NCBI GenBank assembly: GCA_018524725.1
Contig: JAEUWP010000139.1
Location: 496,001 to 560,000, forward strand
Length of the DNA stretch: 64,000 bases
Reading direction: 5' to 3'
From: Podaxis mareebaensis
Lineage: Eukaryota > Basidiomycota > Agaricomycetes > Agaricales > Agaricaceae
This document shows positions 49,301-61,700 of the stretch, piece after piece. Numbering within the stretch: position 1 is the stretch's first letter; every line of letters begins with the position of its first letter. The notes below the pieces were generated by a model. It had not been told where the DNA came from. It was given only the letters and a program-made list of their open reading frames with translations, and did no database searches. Both the position numbers and the translations under genes were made by a program.

Positions 49301-50640
49301 GAACTGATAAGACCTCTCACGCTCGACTGCCCCCAGACTTCTCCTAGAGGTTGCAATCCTCCCGTCTCATCTCTATGGAATAAATATGGATTACTACCTC
49401 CATTCTATCATGCTTCAGTACTTCAGTTCCGTGTGACCGGCAATTACCCCCGTTGCGACGCATCCTTGTAGCACATGCAAATTCTGTTGACTGTTCCAGA
49501 GTATCCAGACACCTGAACGAATCTGTGAACAATCCTCACATTAGGACACCGCGACAAGACTTCAGGTGCTAACATCAACGCCTATCGCGGTTGCCGCGTT
49601 GTGATTGAAGCCTTGAAAATGATACACACGGGCCGTGGACAAGTTCTCACTGGCTAGAGCGGAAGGCGGAATCAAACCACCGAAAGAGGAAATGCACCCC
49701 AGACCTAAAAACGGTCCGTCCAGCCAATGGTCGTTCCGGACATCCAGTAACCTAATTGACCCCCGCAATCGGAGGAGAGCACAGATCGCGTGTTCAATGG
49801 TGAACGTGATTACGTTGGCCATCCAATCACGGAGAGGCACTACACTTGTTGAACGTAATGCCCTCGGCTGATAGCATACATCCTTACGGTAGTTAAAGTT
49901 GATTGAGAGGCACGGCAATGTCCGGAGGGTAACCAGTAATCCGCCGGTAGAAGTCTTCCCGGTTACGAAGAGCTTAACTGGTTCACAAAATTCGTTAAAC
50001 CCATTCATCTGTCATTGAGCCCAAAAATCATAAACTAGTGAAATCGTAAAGAAACCATTATCGAAGAAGTTCGTCGCTACTTGCCTACGCTACCCAAAAG
50101 TTCAAATAATGTTACAAAATATACAAGTTAATCAAATATAGTACAAGGAAATGGTACATTTTTTTCATGAGAGACAACGCACAAATCCAGGGGAATGAGG
50201 CAGTCCTCATTCTGATAGCTGGGGTCTCAACCTGCTGTGGAAGCCGGGCCAACATAGGTGTTGCGGGACCATCTGAACGGTCCGGAAATAGGTTGAGGTA
50301 GTTCGGAAGGGTGGATCGCATTAGGTGAAGGATAGCAAGGTGGATAGCACGGGTGGTGCAATAGTGGGATAAGAATAAGCAGCGGGTATCATTAGGATAT
50401 GCTGGTCATAAGAATTGCGAATGCCGATGTCGAATGCGGGTAATGTGGATGTCGAAGCAGGAGAGATGCAAGATGGTCGGGGACGTTCGTAGTTGGGTAT
50501 GATCGTGCAAGGGGTAACCAAGAGGATGAAGCATTATACGAAGTTGAAGTAGCGAAGTCAAATTGTAAAACCCGTGTGTCCGATGTGCGAAGTTGATGCA
50601 AGCGATGATGGGATGCGGTCAACAGAAGGGGGAAAAGTCC
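37306..50640. other. 13-kb stretch without a recognised gene
   Basis: No frame over these 13.3 kb gives a protein I recognise, and frames longer than 130 codons are rare. The first part carries the NUDCD1 promoter. A minus frame at 37927-37637 (MAFNSRVDFVGSKRP, true ATG, 96 codons) is the most gene-like; a different frame just below it contains a glycine-rich hydrophobic stretch (VVGIGALGTLLC), but I could not link them into a model. A plus frame at 42032-42241 (MSQHGSQPNARSQPP) has real-exon style but stands alone. A run of 12 A occurs at 39347-39358. No reverse transcriptase, integrase or transposase motif and no long terminal repeats were seen. The stretch may be decayed repeats or a region with fast-evolving genes. 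Confidence 0.35.
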
Positions 50641-52096
50641 TCAGGAAGAGGCCCTGACAGGAGCAGGGAATAGGAACAACCTCTTGAGGGGCTGCTGCAC
50701 CTCAACCTCGTACTCAACGCGAACCTCCTTCCCATCCACCACGCTGATTTGTGTGCGTTTTTCCTTCTTAGTGGGTAGGGGCATCATGTCGTAGGTCTTG
50801 AGATTATCGTAAGACCATGAGCGAGCTGCGAAAACATTCAGCACCAGAGTAAGACAGCACTGAACCCAGTACTCACTCTCGGGAGTCTGAACGGGAGATT
50901 TGGGGCTGGTACAATTACTAGCAGTTGATTTGTCATCACCCGACTCGCTATTGGGGGAAAGGGGGCTCCGAATTCTACTGGCGACCGAAGCACTAGAACC
51001 AGTGCGAACCTTGAGCTTGACATCCGGAACCAGTAGCTTGCCCTCGACACCAGGCGGCAGGATGGACCTCTCGCGCTTCATAACAGTGGCCTCCGAAGAG
51101 GGGGAGATTGTGCCAGATCGGCGGGTGAGTGACTCGGCGTACTTGTTGATCATAGCAGTGTTATCAGGGAGAGATGAAGAGGATGTATTACGGAGTGGAA
51201 TCGAGGCATCGCCGAGTTGGGAGCGAACGATGCGCTTTTTCTTGATTTGTGGACTCGGCGAAGGTGATGTGAGATTGTAAAGGCAGGACCTCCAAGCGTT
51301 GCTACCATCATTCCAACCAGGAACAGTCTTGACAGGCTCAATCGGAGCACGATGACGGCCGGTCTGAGGCTTAGCGGGCTCGGAGCAGAGCTCCCGAAGG
51401 TAGCGACCAGCCATGATAAGGCCGTTGTCGCCAAGCGGAGCGCGGTATGGCTCGGGCTCATTGGCGTCCTCGAAAGAGATAGGGGCAGGGGGCGGGGGAG
51501 GGGGGAAGTTGTAGAGTTTTGCAAGGACGGCAACGGAAGGGGAAGCATAGGTGGGCTCATCAGCAGTACAAGGGGGGGGCTGCTGTTCATAGGCAGCCGA
51601 GCTGGCGGTGGAGATGGATGACTCGGAAGGGATGGAAGACGAACCCGAACTCTCTGTACCAACAGACCCTGATGAAGCCTTATCGTCCAGCCGCCTGCAT
51701 TCTTCCGAACAATAAAGAGGAAGAGGACTTTGATCGATGATGGTTCGATACTTGATAGGTTTGGTAGCATTCTGGGCACCTTGCTGGGACTTGGAAGAAG
51801 TGGAATCTGAGCGCTTGATAGTGCCGTTGGGTTTCATACGACCAGTACCCTGGACAAGTCCGCCGCGAGTGCGAGCGGTGACCTTGCGCTTGGGTGCAGC
51901 GGCATCCTTCTTTGAAGCTGATGGGATGTGAGATCAGACAGGAAGTGGAAAGGAGATGTTGGAACGTACGAGATGATTGAGGAGAAGTTGGGGGCGGGGC
52001 AGGGGTGCGCGGTTGGGGAGGGGCAACGGGAACGGTGTAGCGTTTAGGCTCGATGAGCCGACTGCAGACAGGACACCATGCAGCTTCAAAATCCAT
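50641..52096 (-). CDS. ECL1-type zinc-binding protein, long form
   Basis: Two exons, 52096-51970 and 51917-50641, joined across a 52-nt GTACGT...CATCAG intron, give 467 residues. The start reads MDFEAAWCPVCSRLIEP with Cys at 8 and 11. The second cysteine pair, LYCSEECRRLD, lies at residues 112 and 116 in exon 2. WCxVC followed by LYCSxxC is the signature of the Ecl1/Ecl2/Ecl3 family (extenders of chronological lifespan in fission yeast), small proteins thought to bind zinc. Here the two pairs are about 100 residues apart instead of close together, filled by a Pro-rich and a basic Ser-rich linker (KKDAAAPKRKVTARTRGG). The remaining 350 residues are disordered, Ser/Pro-rich, with a hydrophobic patch (VQCCLTLVLNVFAARSWSYD) and a more ordered end. 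A role in stress or stationary-phase survival is inferred from the family only. Minus frame 51779-51150 and the plus frames are shadows. Confidence 0.75.
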
Positions 52097-52153
52097 GGTG
52101 GTAGGTGTGAGTGCGGGGATGGGAACGGAAAGACAATCGCATGTTGCTTCTTT

Positions 52154-52160
52154 CTTATAA
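52154..52160 (-). promoter_or_regulatory. TATA-like element of the ECL1-type gene
   Basis: On the minus strand TTTATAAG lies about 58 bp upstream of the ATG at 52096, in a position and context similar to the element found upstream of the Tcp11-family gene. Further upstream (52200-52450) the plus strand is very C-rich, typical of fungal promoters. Inference from sequence only. Confidence 0.33.
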
Positions 52161-52448
52161 ACACCCCACACCTCCGTACTGTCACCTACCTGTCACTAAT
52201 GTGACCACCCTCTAAAGGGATGCAACCAACCCGTCCGCCCGATCCGGCTCACCTAATCCAGTAATCCCATCTCCCCTGGATCTCCATCTCAGATCCCCGC
52301 TCCGAACCAGCTCGTCTTCCCCACCACTCGACCCACAGCGCTTCAACCCGTCCCGATGACCCGGCTCTAGTCCAAACGCGGTCCCCACCGAGGTCCCGCG
52401 GTTCTGCCCTCTCATTGGCTCAGCTCTCTCCCCTCCCCTCCCTATACA

Positions 52449-53021
52449 ATGTACTCCCCGTCTCTGCCCACAATAAATTCCTGGGACCAACAATCAGCTC
52501 TTCATCGCTGCACATCCATATCAGCGGCTACAGTGTTCGAGCATGTTATTTTCCCGCCAACTCCCATCTCTCCGAAACGTGCCCGAAAACCTCCCAATCA
52601 TGCACACCCAACGCAATGCGTCCTTCCCGCGGTGATTAGGTCATCGGCACTCTCCGACAGGTTTTTCCGTAGTCTCCCCGACAAATCCCTGGTCCCTCCC
52701 GCCAGTCGTCTTCCCTCAAAGCGCCTTTCCTGCTACTCCTCTCTATCCTCGCCTCTTGCAATACCGGCAAAATCCTGGATAACTTTCGTAAAACTTTCTT
52801 TGATCCTAGCCTCTACCCTTCACCGGCATTTGTTCAGTGTCTGCCTGCAGTATTCGGTCAGATCATGTACTCCCTGGCGGAAGCTATTCTATGAGTATCC
52901 CATGAATAGATTATCTCATGAATACACTCGCCACTCCGCTTCGGGTACCCACACCCACCACGACTATCATGAGCTTGAATCTAATCTCACCAGCCCTTGT
53001 TTCACATTTTTGCTGTGGTAA
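52449..53021 (+). CDS. candidate ORF, unknown, possibly not coding
   Basis: A plus-strand frame with a true ATG at 52449 (MYSPSLPTINSWDQQ) runs 190 codons without intron. It is rich in Ser, Pro, Leu and Arg, as expected from the C/T-rich strand, and has no recognisable domain, signal peptide or repeat. A TATA-like ctatacaatg overlaps its start. It would be divergent from the ECL1-type gene with about 350 bp between starts. The CT-rich composition alone can keep such a frame open, so it may equally be the 5' untranslated or promoter region of the ECL1-type gene. Confidence 0.2.
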   Translation: MYSPSLPTINSWDQQSALHRCTSISAATVFEHVIFPPTPISPKRARKPPNHAHPTQCVLPAVIRSSALSDRFFRSLPDKSLVPPASRLPSKRLSCYSSLSSPLAIPAKSWITFVKLSLILASTLHRHLFSVCLQYSVRSCTPWRKLFYEYPMNRLSHEYTRHSASGTHTHHDYHELESNLTSPCFTFLLW

Positions 53022-56000
53022 CACTCTCAACCACCATGTCAACCATGATTTACGCATGGATACTGTCCGTGGCCGAATCCTGCGTAGTCTCACCCGGGCG
53101 TCACATGGAACCTCCAGTCCGCCCTCAACGTCAATGATGGTGTTCACCTGAAATCATGACCTGAGACACAACCACAATCACATCACTCATTCCACACTGC
53201 CCGTGAAAGTATCGTCTGCGTGGCTGAGTAACACTGTTCCAGGCCATCAAACGACCTTACCATGACAAGTAACACGAAATCTACATCCATCACACATGCA
53301 TCATTTTTCTGTCATCGTCCGACGATCAACAAGGTGTAGATGTTGAGCTATCAGCTCGTCCAGAGGCCAATACAAGCATCGCTGGCTCCGACATCATCGA
53401 CGCGCCCGCACAAACCACATTCAAGTTCTAACAAACGGGTGTTCCAATTATAACCTCACTGGAAACTTGCAACAAAGGTCCCTGATAGCCACCGAGCCTC
53501 TACCCATCTCCAGCTATGTCAACGCTCGTGCTCATACGAGACGGTTATCTATATCCACGCAACTACCCCATCCCCGCATGATGATTACAATCGAGGGGTA
53601 CTCGGGCATCACCGTCCAGTGCTGTTCCAGCCAATCGACGCTGATGATACTATACCATTGAGCGGTTCGTTCCACCTAAACGAGGGTGGTAATACTCGAC
53701 TCCCCCCGCATCTGTGCCCGCTCTAGGCCGGTGATTCCGTCTCTCTCTATCCCCATGACCTTCGCCTGCCAAGGAGCCGAAGCGCCGTTTCATGGCTCCT
53801 ATTGGTTGGTTTTATGAGCGGCGTCTTGATTTGACTTGAAGCGTTGCTCTATTATGTTCGCTCGCCTCTCTTTGGCTTGATTGTCTATATGGGAAAAGTG
53901 AGATTCGACCTCTCCTTGCTCCAATGACCTCGCACTTTGGAGTGAGCGGCAAAGTTAATAATCACATCGAACTCCTGTTCAGATGAAATGACACGCCGTT
54001 TGGTGTTATGGAGTCATTCAACCCGAGCCACCTCCTTCGCCGCTTGTACTGCACAGCCAATCAACAAATATACTGACTTGTTGAAACCGAGCGACCTTGT
54101 GACACTAACACCACTACTTACTTACCGTTGCTTACCCATGCCAACCGGAACATTACATTGACTCGAACGACCGGCTGATACACGACCGATTCCTAAGGCA
54201 ATAGATAAAGGCAATTAATCACCTTCGCATAGTCCTCTTCAAGCCGCTTCCCCGCCCCCTGCCCTCACATGAGGAAATTTTGATCACGAGCCGCGAAGTC
54301 CATTCATGAAAACTCACACAGAACCTGGGAATCACCGATATGCACACCAATGGGAAGCTTTTACATGCTTAAAAGTTGGCCTTTCTATAGCTCTTCTAAC
54401 TTCTTCCCAGAGGTACGAGTGAAGAATCGTGATGGAGGCTCTGTACCTGCCACCAGTGATCACTCTACAGGCTGGACGGGACAATTGAGTTGTTCAGCCC
54501 TCCTGAGGCGTCCGCCGCATACAGTTCATTTACCCAGTATCGACGAGTCGTCACTGATTGGTTAATAACTTCCCGTATTAGTGCGAATTCGCTTACCCGC
54601 ACCGCCCACCCCCCGCAACGCCTACTCTCTGGTCCGCTTCGCCCCGCACCGCAATACTTCCTTTCCTATGCACTACTTAAGCTCCGGCGGCTGGTGGTGG
54701 TGATGTCCGTCAACCCCACTCACACCAAACCACTCTTATTGGCGTGGGATCACCACTACAGCAGAAGGCATCCAGTGACCTTCAAGTTCACGCGGTGTTG
54801 CCAATTTCCCTCACTTCCTGACCAGCTGCTTCGATTTGTTCCCGTAGTACCTGCATGTACTTAAGTCTGGTGGCATGCAGTGGGTGGGTTATCACAATAT
54901 GCCGGGACGGGGAACGGAGTATATCATATATAGACGACACGTTAGTATAACCTCGTACGACGGGCGATCCCCCATGACATGAGGCTCCGCACTCCATGGG
55001 CACCGCGCTGCTACCTAGCATTAGACTTTGACAAATGAGACCACGGCCGGGCGGATGAGATTTTAACTTATCTATAATAATCTACCAACTAGTGTGGATT
55101 GCCGCGGGAAACTGGTAAGAACAATCTAGACGCTCCTACACTTGGGGATTAATCTGGACGCTGGATGGGTAACAGTAGGTATTACGACGTGTACTACGGT
55201 ACTAGGCATTGTTCCGTGGCGATTACTTCACAAAACTACTCTCCTCCGTTTTCTCGAACTATCGATGTCGGAACCAGTGACATAGACTTTGGGGGCTGAT
55301 CATAGTAGCATTCATTTCCACTCTTCTATACTAAGTGGTGCGCCCTTCGAGGTATGAGGCGCAGAGTCGAGCATCATTGTGAACCTCAATAAACATTTCT
55401 GGAGTGGGCGGCGGGAGCGGAGCGCTATGGAGTCATATCCGGCCATATCCCTCGATCTAGGGTGAAGGGGTGGGATGTCGATCGACGATGGTACACGCTT
55501 TAGATGTCACAACTGATACGCCGATACTTCTCGAGAAGACTCGAGGACGGACTCGAGGAGAAGAAGGACGAAGGGAAGTAGAAGGATCCTTTCATGCCTC
55601 AGAATGATGATTGGTGGGGCTATTTATGGAACGACTATGAATGCTATTAATCATTGCATTGGAGTGTTGCATGCCTCGCGAGGACTTGCCATTCCCTTTA
55701 GGACCGTCCTGCATGAAGGTTTGTTGTGAGGTTTTGTCGGATGAGCCAGATGGACCTACTTAATTTTTTTTTACTTAGGCTGATGGTCTGGACTGCCATA
55801 AACGATTAACTGGAATTATGTTAGACTGTTCTCGGAGGCAGCGTAAAATCCGAGGATCTTAGCATGCGGAAAGTATTCAAAAGCACACGGTACTGGGTTT
55901 TGTATTTTCCCAGGATCTACGGTACGGGATGGGTCACTTCAGATCATCTTGTTTCACCTTCAACAGGGGTACATTTAATGGCCACACGATTATCGGTACT

Positions 56001-58670
56001 GTGACGGAAGCATCAAATTTTACTTATCAAGTAATGTTCGCCAGGAGAGACATTCAATGAAAACCGGACGGAAAAATTTTAGTTTAGTACATGCATACAA
56101 CACTGCTAGTCTACATCAGTTTAAGTTACCACATAATGCAGGGTTAGGCTTGCCACGAAATTGTGTGTTCGGGATTGACTAACACATGCGATTGCACACT
56201 TAGTCTGAACACCAGGACTTCCGCTCTCCACTGCTCTGTCAATCATAGTTGCCATGACGTTCTTTGCATCAAAATTCGACGAGCACAAGGTGGTACTTTG
56301 AGTACTGAATTCGGGAATAGTTAGCGAATATGTCAAACGAGCAATACGGCTTTAATTCACCCCACATTCACATCAGCTCTCTGTAGCCCTCCCATCGCGG
56401 CTGCGGCTCCGGCTCGCTGAACCGTTTGCACAAATTTGCGTTAGCTCCTTTTCGCCTCCGGGTGCTTTGAGTACCTGACAGCCGCACATGCGCGTCGTAT
56501 TAAGTATAGTAAAGATTCCAACCCCAAACCACCGCCTTGGGGAAGTGTCGACCCTGACAAAGCCACGCGTTCGATGAGGTGGGATCTGGCTACGATCCCC
56601 TCAGCACTTGGTATGCGGCCGCCTTCCTTGAGAACAGTAACCCTCACCGGCAATTCAATCTCCGGTTCTAAGTGGCACCTCTTCGCTTCAATAAAAGCAC
56701 CGGATTTCCCCTCCTCGTAAACATCTTCCACCGACTCCTGTACGCCGTCTGGGAGGCCGACTCCCCTGCGTGGCAGGAAGCATCACAAAAATGAGACCGT
56801 TTGGAGGAATCAGATTGGAGGCGGAACGTGAGTATCACGCTGGTACGTTGGCAAGCAAACAGAATGCTCGCATTAATTAATGTCAGGGGAATTACTACTA
56901 ACAGTTGTATTTGCCATTGGTGGCTTCACTAAATTAGGGTTCATTTACCCCTAGTATCCAGCAGTGGAAACGAAAAAGTTGTCTGGGAAACTGGACGAAT
57001 TGCTATCAAGCGCCAGTTCCCGTTCTAAGGAAACTCAGATTTGCTTGCCACACAGCACATCCGGACTCCTGGATAGTCGAGACTCGACATCCTGGTTCGG
57101 TTACGATAAGTAGATATTCCGTGTTTGCGCCATCTGTTGGAACCTTTCACGTGATTATTCAGTGAAGACTGGAGTCCTATGATACTGCTGCTTGCCGCTG
57201 CTGCACCTACTAATACGTCACGCTGGAGGTGTTGAAAAGTAATCCATAATTCTTGAACCGCATGGTGACATCAATGACCCATCGCTGCTTTCATTTGGGC
57301 AATATCACCATCTTCATCAATAATCACGATTATCAGGTCACACAACATCTTGATGATACGAGTCGGCTTTGGCTACCTCAGGAGACATGGAGCTGCACCA
57401 GATATCTTTCCGAGAAGCACAGATAGTTCTACATCAATATCCATAACGAGGCTATAATCACATCCCAGCTCTATGGTTGGTTGATGAACATATTGGGAGA
57501 ACAGACGCATTTAGCACCGTCTGCTAGCTTAGCCAGGTAGATCAAAGGCATCGGGTGAGTAACCGGCTCGTTTCGTGGACTCAACTCCGCCATCTAGCAC
57601 GAAACAGATACCGGAGGGTGAAGGGTAGAGATTCTACAAGAGCGATGACAATCATGTTTCCCCCCGAGAAAACTGCTCAAGCGGAGAATTTCACAGTAGT
57701 TTCGGCGATAATTCTTGCTTGGCAACCCACCCAGATCGGGGTCAGCTCCTCGAAGGTGAAGAGTCGTCAAACACATCCCGTACGACCAGCCTATAAGGTC
57801 GGACTAACCTCGTGAAAAAAAATCTGCTTGCCACTAAACCCTTGCTCCTCGAGTGATAGGACCATGCGACTCTGTGGTTTGTTGCACATGTTCCAACATC
57901 ATGGCGTGAACACGTCCATCCAAGACGATACCTTATTCACACTGTACACAGGCATTCGGAGGTAGGCTTTTGGAGGATAGTAACTTGGTGGTGCCGACGT
58001 ACACTCGTCGCTGACAAGATTAGATACCTTCCACTCGTGCATATTTGATGGCGGGACTTCGCGGAACGGTTGCCACTTAATTACCCCGCAATCCACTCGA
58101 CCTTGGCGCCAGGTACCAGAGATGAACTACGTCTCCAACGTCATCATGATCATTCTCCCATCGATTGGTTTCCTTGAGCGGAACCGGCCGACTTGAAAGA
58201 AATATTCAACGAACGAGCTAGGATTAACCCCGGTCTGATTACCAGGGTGCAGTTATTGCCGCAAAACGGAATTGACACGTCGTGGATGCATCGTGCGGCC
58301 TTTACCCGAGGCTTTTTACCGTCCCCCATTTAGAGTCAATGCTAAAAATCCAATATTTAAACCATTCACGAGGACCAAGGGATTCTCCGATAGATTGGCA
58401 CCTGTGGTTCATCTCATCTTGTTCCATTCGGGCGGCTCTTGAGCAACATATGGTGCAGCCATCCCCATCCTTAACACCTCTCCTTGAAATTGTGGGTCTG
58501 TTGATGTCATCTATCAATTGAACATCTCAACATGAGCGTTAATTTTGTAAATTTGGGAGTGCCTTGGGATAGATCGTCAAGCCACTTCAAACTCAGCGTT
58601 TGTATACTCGAGTTGACGGGGATAGCGGGCGAGCAAGCAATCACCGACATGAGTAAGTATAGCCCACCAA

Positions 58671-58730
58671 ACGCGTCAGCCGGCTGAAGCAGTTAATGTC
58701 TGACTGTTTGTTGCCAGTTGACGCGTCAAC
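58671..58730. promoter_or_regulatory. two ACGCGT (MluI cell-cycle box-like) sites, one in a 14-bp palindrome
   Basis: ACGCGT occurs at 58671-58676 and again at 58721-58726, exactly 50 bp apart. The second is the centre of the perfect palindrome GTTGACGCGTCAAC at 58717-58730. In yeasts ACGCGT is bound by the MBF complex and drives G1/S genes. No gene start that I can support lies nearby, so the function is open and chance is a real alternative. Confidence 0.25.
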
Positions 58731-61700
58731 CCCTGATACGTTGCTTCTCGACTTGATGAGTTAGTCGAAGTCATCAGTTCGGTGCTGTTGACGACATCAT
58801 CCAGGTGTCAACAAGTGGTGAAATTGTCGGAATGGTTGTGGGTGAAGTTTTGACCGTTGGGGTTACAATTCCCCCCTGTGTTCTCTTATGCTTTCATAAA
58901 CCCGCTTTAGACATGTGAACGTTGGTGGCAGAAAATTACTGAGTTTGCTGGCAGATGAAACGCTTAACACCCAAGCAGAACATCCGAGGTTATTTCTACA
59001 CCTCGTTTATGATCGCTTGTCTGAAAGGCGATATCATAGCAGTAATAAGGCCACGTCTACACATCACGATTAAGACGGGTTGTCACTACCCGGAAACCAG
59101 TATGGCTATTCATTGCATCGCAGTTTTTGGAGAAGCAATCCAATCGATTGAAGTGGAGGTACAACATAGGTAGGCGTCGCCAAGACAATATATCAACCGC
59201 CGCCGTTGTCAACGTCTATCATTAGTCTTAAACCAGCTCAATTAACCCCACAACGATCTACGCAGTGGATGAGGCGCAAGTCTGTGCTATATAGTATGCC
59301 TAGAGCCGTCATACGTTCACCCGTTAACGACGGCCCAAGGCCAATCTCATTTAGTCCTAGTCTTGGCCCTTATGAATATTCAAATGATAGAGTCACAGTG
59401 AGGGTTCCAAGCACTTCACCCATCAATATTCAACGTTCAACGTTCAGCGCCAGGGGTTGCCAGCGAGAAGTTGGGAATACCTGCGACTTGACAAGCACAC
59501 ATATATTTGTTCTCCATCAAACCACACTTGGCAGACCAAAGCCAGCTCAGGTGACTGACAGCGGATTGACTGCCGCGGCGAGCCGAACCGAATACCTGAG
59601 ATTCTTCGAAGCCTATGACTGTATTTACATCTCCGAAGACTTCGACACATCACAAGAAGAACTTCCTCCAGAGAGCTACGAAGCCACCAGCTGCTAGTAG
59701 CACGGAGGCCGAAATGCACACAATCAGGGACTCCGGTGTTTCATTTCGCCCGCAGCTCTCTATTTTATGCCACTCACGGACTAACGGCAAATTCTGTGGG
59801 TTTGACATGTATGCGACGACGTCCTCAAGAGGCGCCGCAACTGTGCATTCATAGCACGCTACTCGTATCCTGCGATGTGGGTAAGTAATGTTTCCGTTTT
59901 CAGTGTCAGGGTGGCGGGAAGCCTACCCAGTGGCGGACCTCTGTTATAGTTCCTCTTAATTTTCCTAGGCTCCATACCCATTTATCAACTCTCGGCATAT
60001 TGAGTTGGGAGCCAGCGCAAGTCGTTCGGCCGAAGAGATGACTATTTTAGACTTGCACCAAGGGGTATTGGTACGACATCGACTTTGTACCATACAATGA
60101 TCTAATAATTTCTATGGAGTTAACCACAGGCAGAGAGTGACCTGGTTTCCCGGAAGTACTGGCTAATACTATACATCCGCGATGATTGTCAAACATTGCG
60201 TAGTTCTATCAATCCCAGATTACAGCGCTGATACTTCATCACGACTTCGATTGTTTCACTTGTCCAGCAGACAGTGATGGTTTCCGACTTTGGAGGCTCT
60301 CCATGGGGGAACTAGCAGAGAAAATGTGAAGTGCACGACTTCTAGTAGCCTCTCCTGTACCTTTAGAATGAGCAGTACTCACTTGGGCCACGAAGAAACG
60401 GACGAATAACCGAGCGTACATCCTGGAGGGCGAGAGGTAGGCCGCAATTTATTTCATTAGTCCACCATTTGGCATCCGCTCGATCCAAAACGGCAGGTGG
60501 ATGAGCTCGTGGACTAAATATTTCTGTCAAACTGTTTGGTGTTCGTGCCGAAGGAGGATTGGCAGTGGAAACAGCGTGCTCAGGTACGTTCATTATCTTC
60601 TTCAGTGTCCATCGGTTGGAGGGTGAGTTAGAGCTGACCCGCTCAATTCCCATCTGGAGAAGGCTTCACTGGGCGCTCCGCGGGCTTAAGACCGGCAGCT
60701 TCCCTCCATATGTCAGCTTAATCCCACACTTCAGATGGACCCAATCTAATTCATATCCTATGCACAAATAAGAAATGCCTCCATGAATGAGAAGACAGAA
60801 AAGATCGCGACTTGTTCATATGACCATACCTCGCATTTGGCTCTGATCGGATGTTGGGTCGAATCATGATGTCTGGCACCTCATCAACTCATTACCTCGA
60901 GTACTTATGGCCTGCGGAAGTTGGTGTTAAACTACGAAACCTGGGGAGGGAGAGGACAACTCCCCGTTTCGCTAGGATCGATTAGAGTCTCATCTACGAC
61001 ATTACCCGTCCCAAAAGCATATAGTACGCCTTACCTTGGCTAATATGAGGGCCATCCTTCTTCACCGTGAAAATTAGTTCTTTGACGTGACTTGAAGCAT
61101 GGCCCTTACCTGATAGAGCTCCAAGTGAGGGGTCTGAGCACGACGGCTGTCGTCCCCTTACAGATAGAATGATCTCTTCGCTTGGGTCTGTCAGTACTTG
61201 TAGAACCAAAAAACTTCGGGAATTCGCGGCATGTGAAGGTAGAATGAGTGTATAGACGTCAGCCGTCAGCAGACCATTATGACCGGTGTATGGGTAAGTA
61301 TGTTTTATGAGCGCCTTGAGCCCGGTTTGAATAACCGGCGAGTCGATCATTAAAAATCGTTTTAAGGAGGATCTCCGCACCAGCGTCTGTGATTACTGTT
61401 CGTTGATTCCATTCAGCACGTGCCAAAATTCAGTCTCCTGTCCGCGAGACCAACTTCAAGAAGGAAGGCATAAAAACACCATTGGGGTGCTTGAAGGGTT
61501 CGTTGGAGCACCAGTTGAGTGTCTGGCTGGTCCTCACGAACGCAAGTAAGTATAGCGGGGTTCAAAATTGGGTATAGCTGTAGCGTCACGCGTCCTGTGG
61601 TCACAAGTTCGGTGCTTGATGTAGTGCTTACCGCCTAACGTCCACCCTACCCGAACCCTTGGAAAAAATGTTCTCAGAAGCACCTAACACGGCGACTTAT

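Noticed and set aside
51150..51779. Minus-strand 209-codon frame, Leu/Pro/Ser-rich
   Set aside because: It is an off-frame shadow of the ECL1-type exon 2 kept open by its C-rich codons.
59206..59697. Plus-strand 163-codon frame
   Set aside because: It begins with TTG and shows no recognisable family, so an open frame by chance is the simpler reading.
60994..61380. Minus-strand 128-codon frame in the right-hand stretch
   Set aside because: It begins with GTG, the first ATG is internal, and no motif or splice context supports it.
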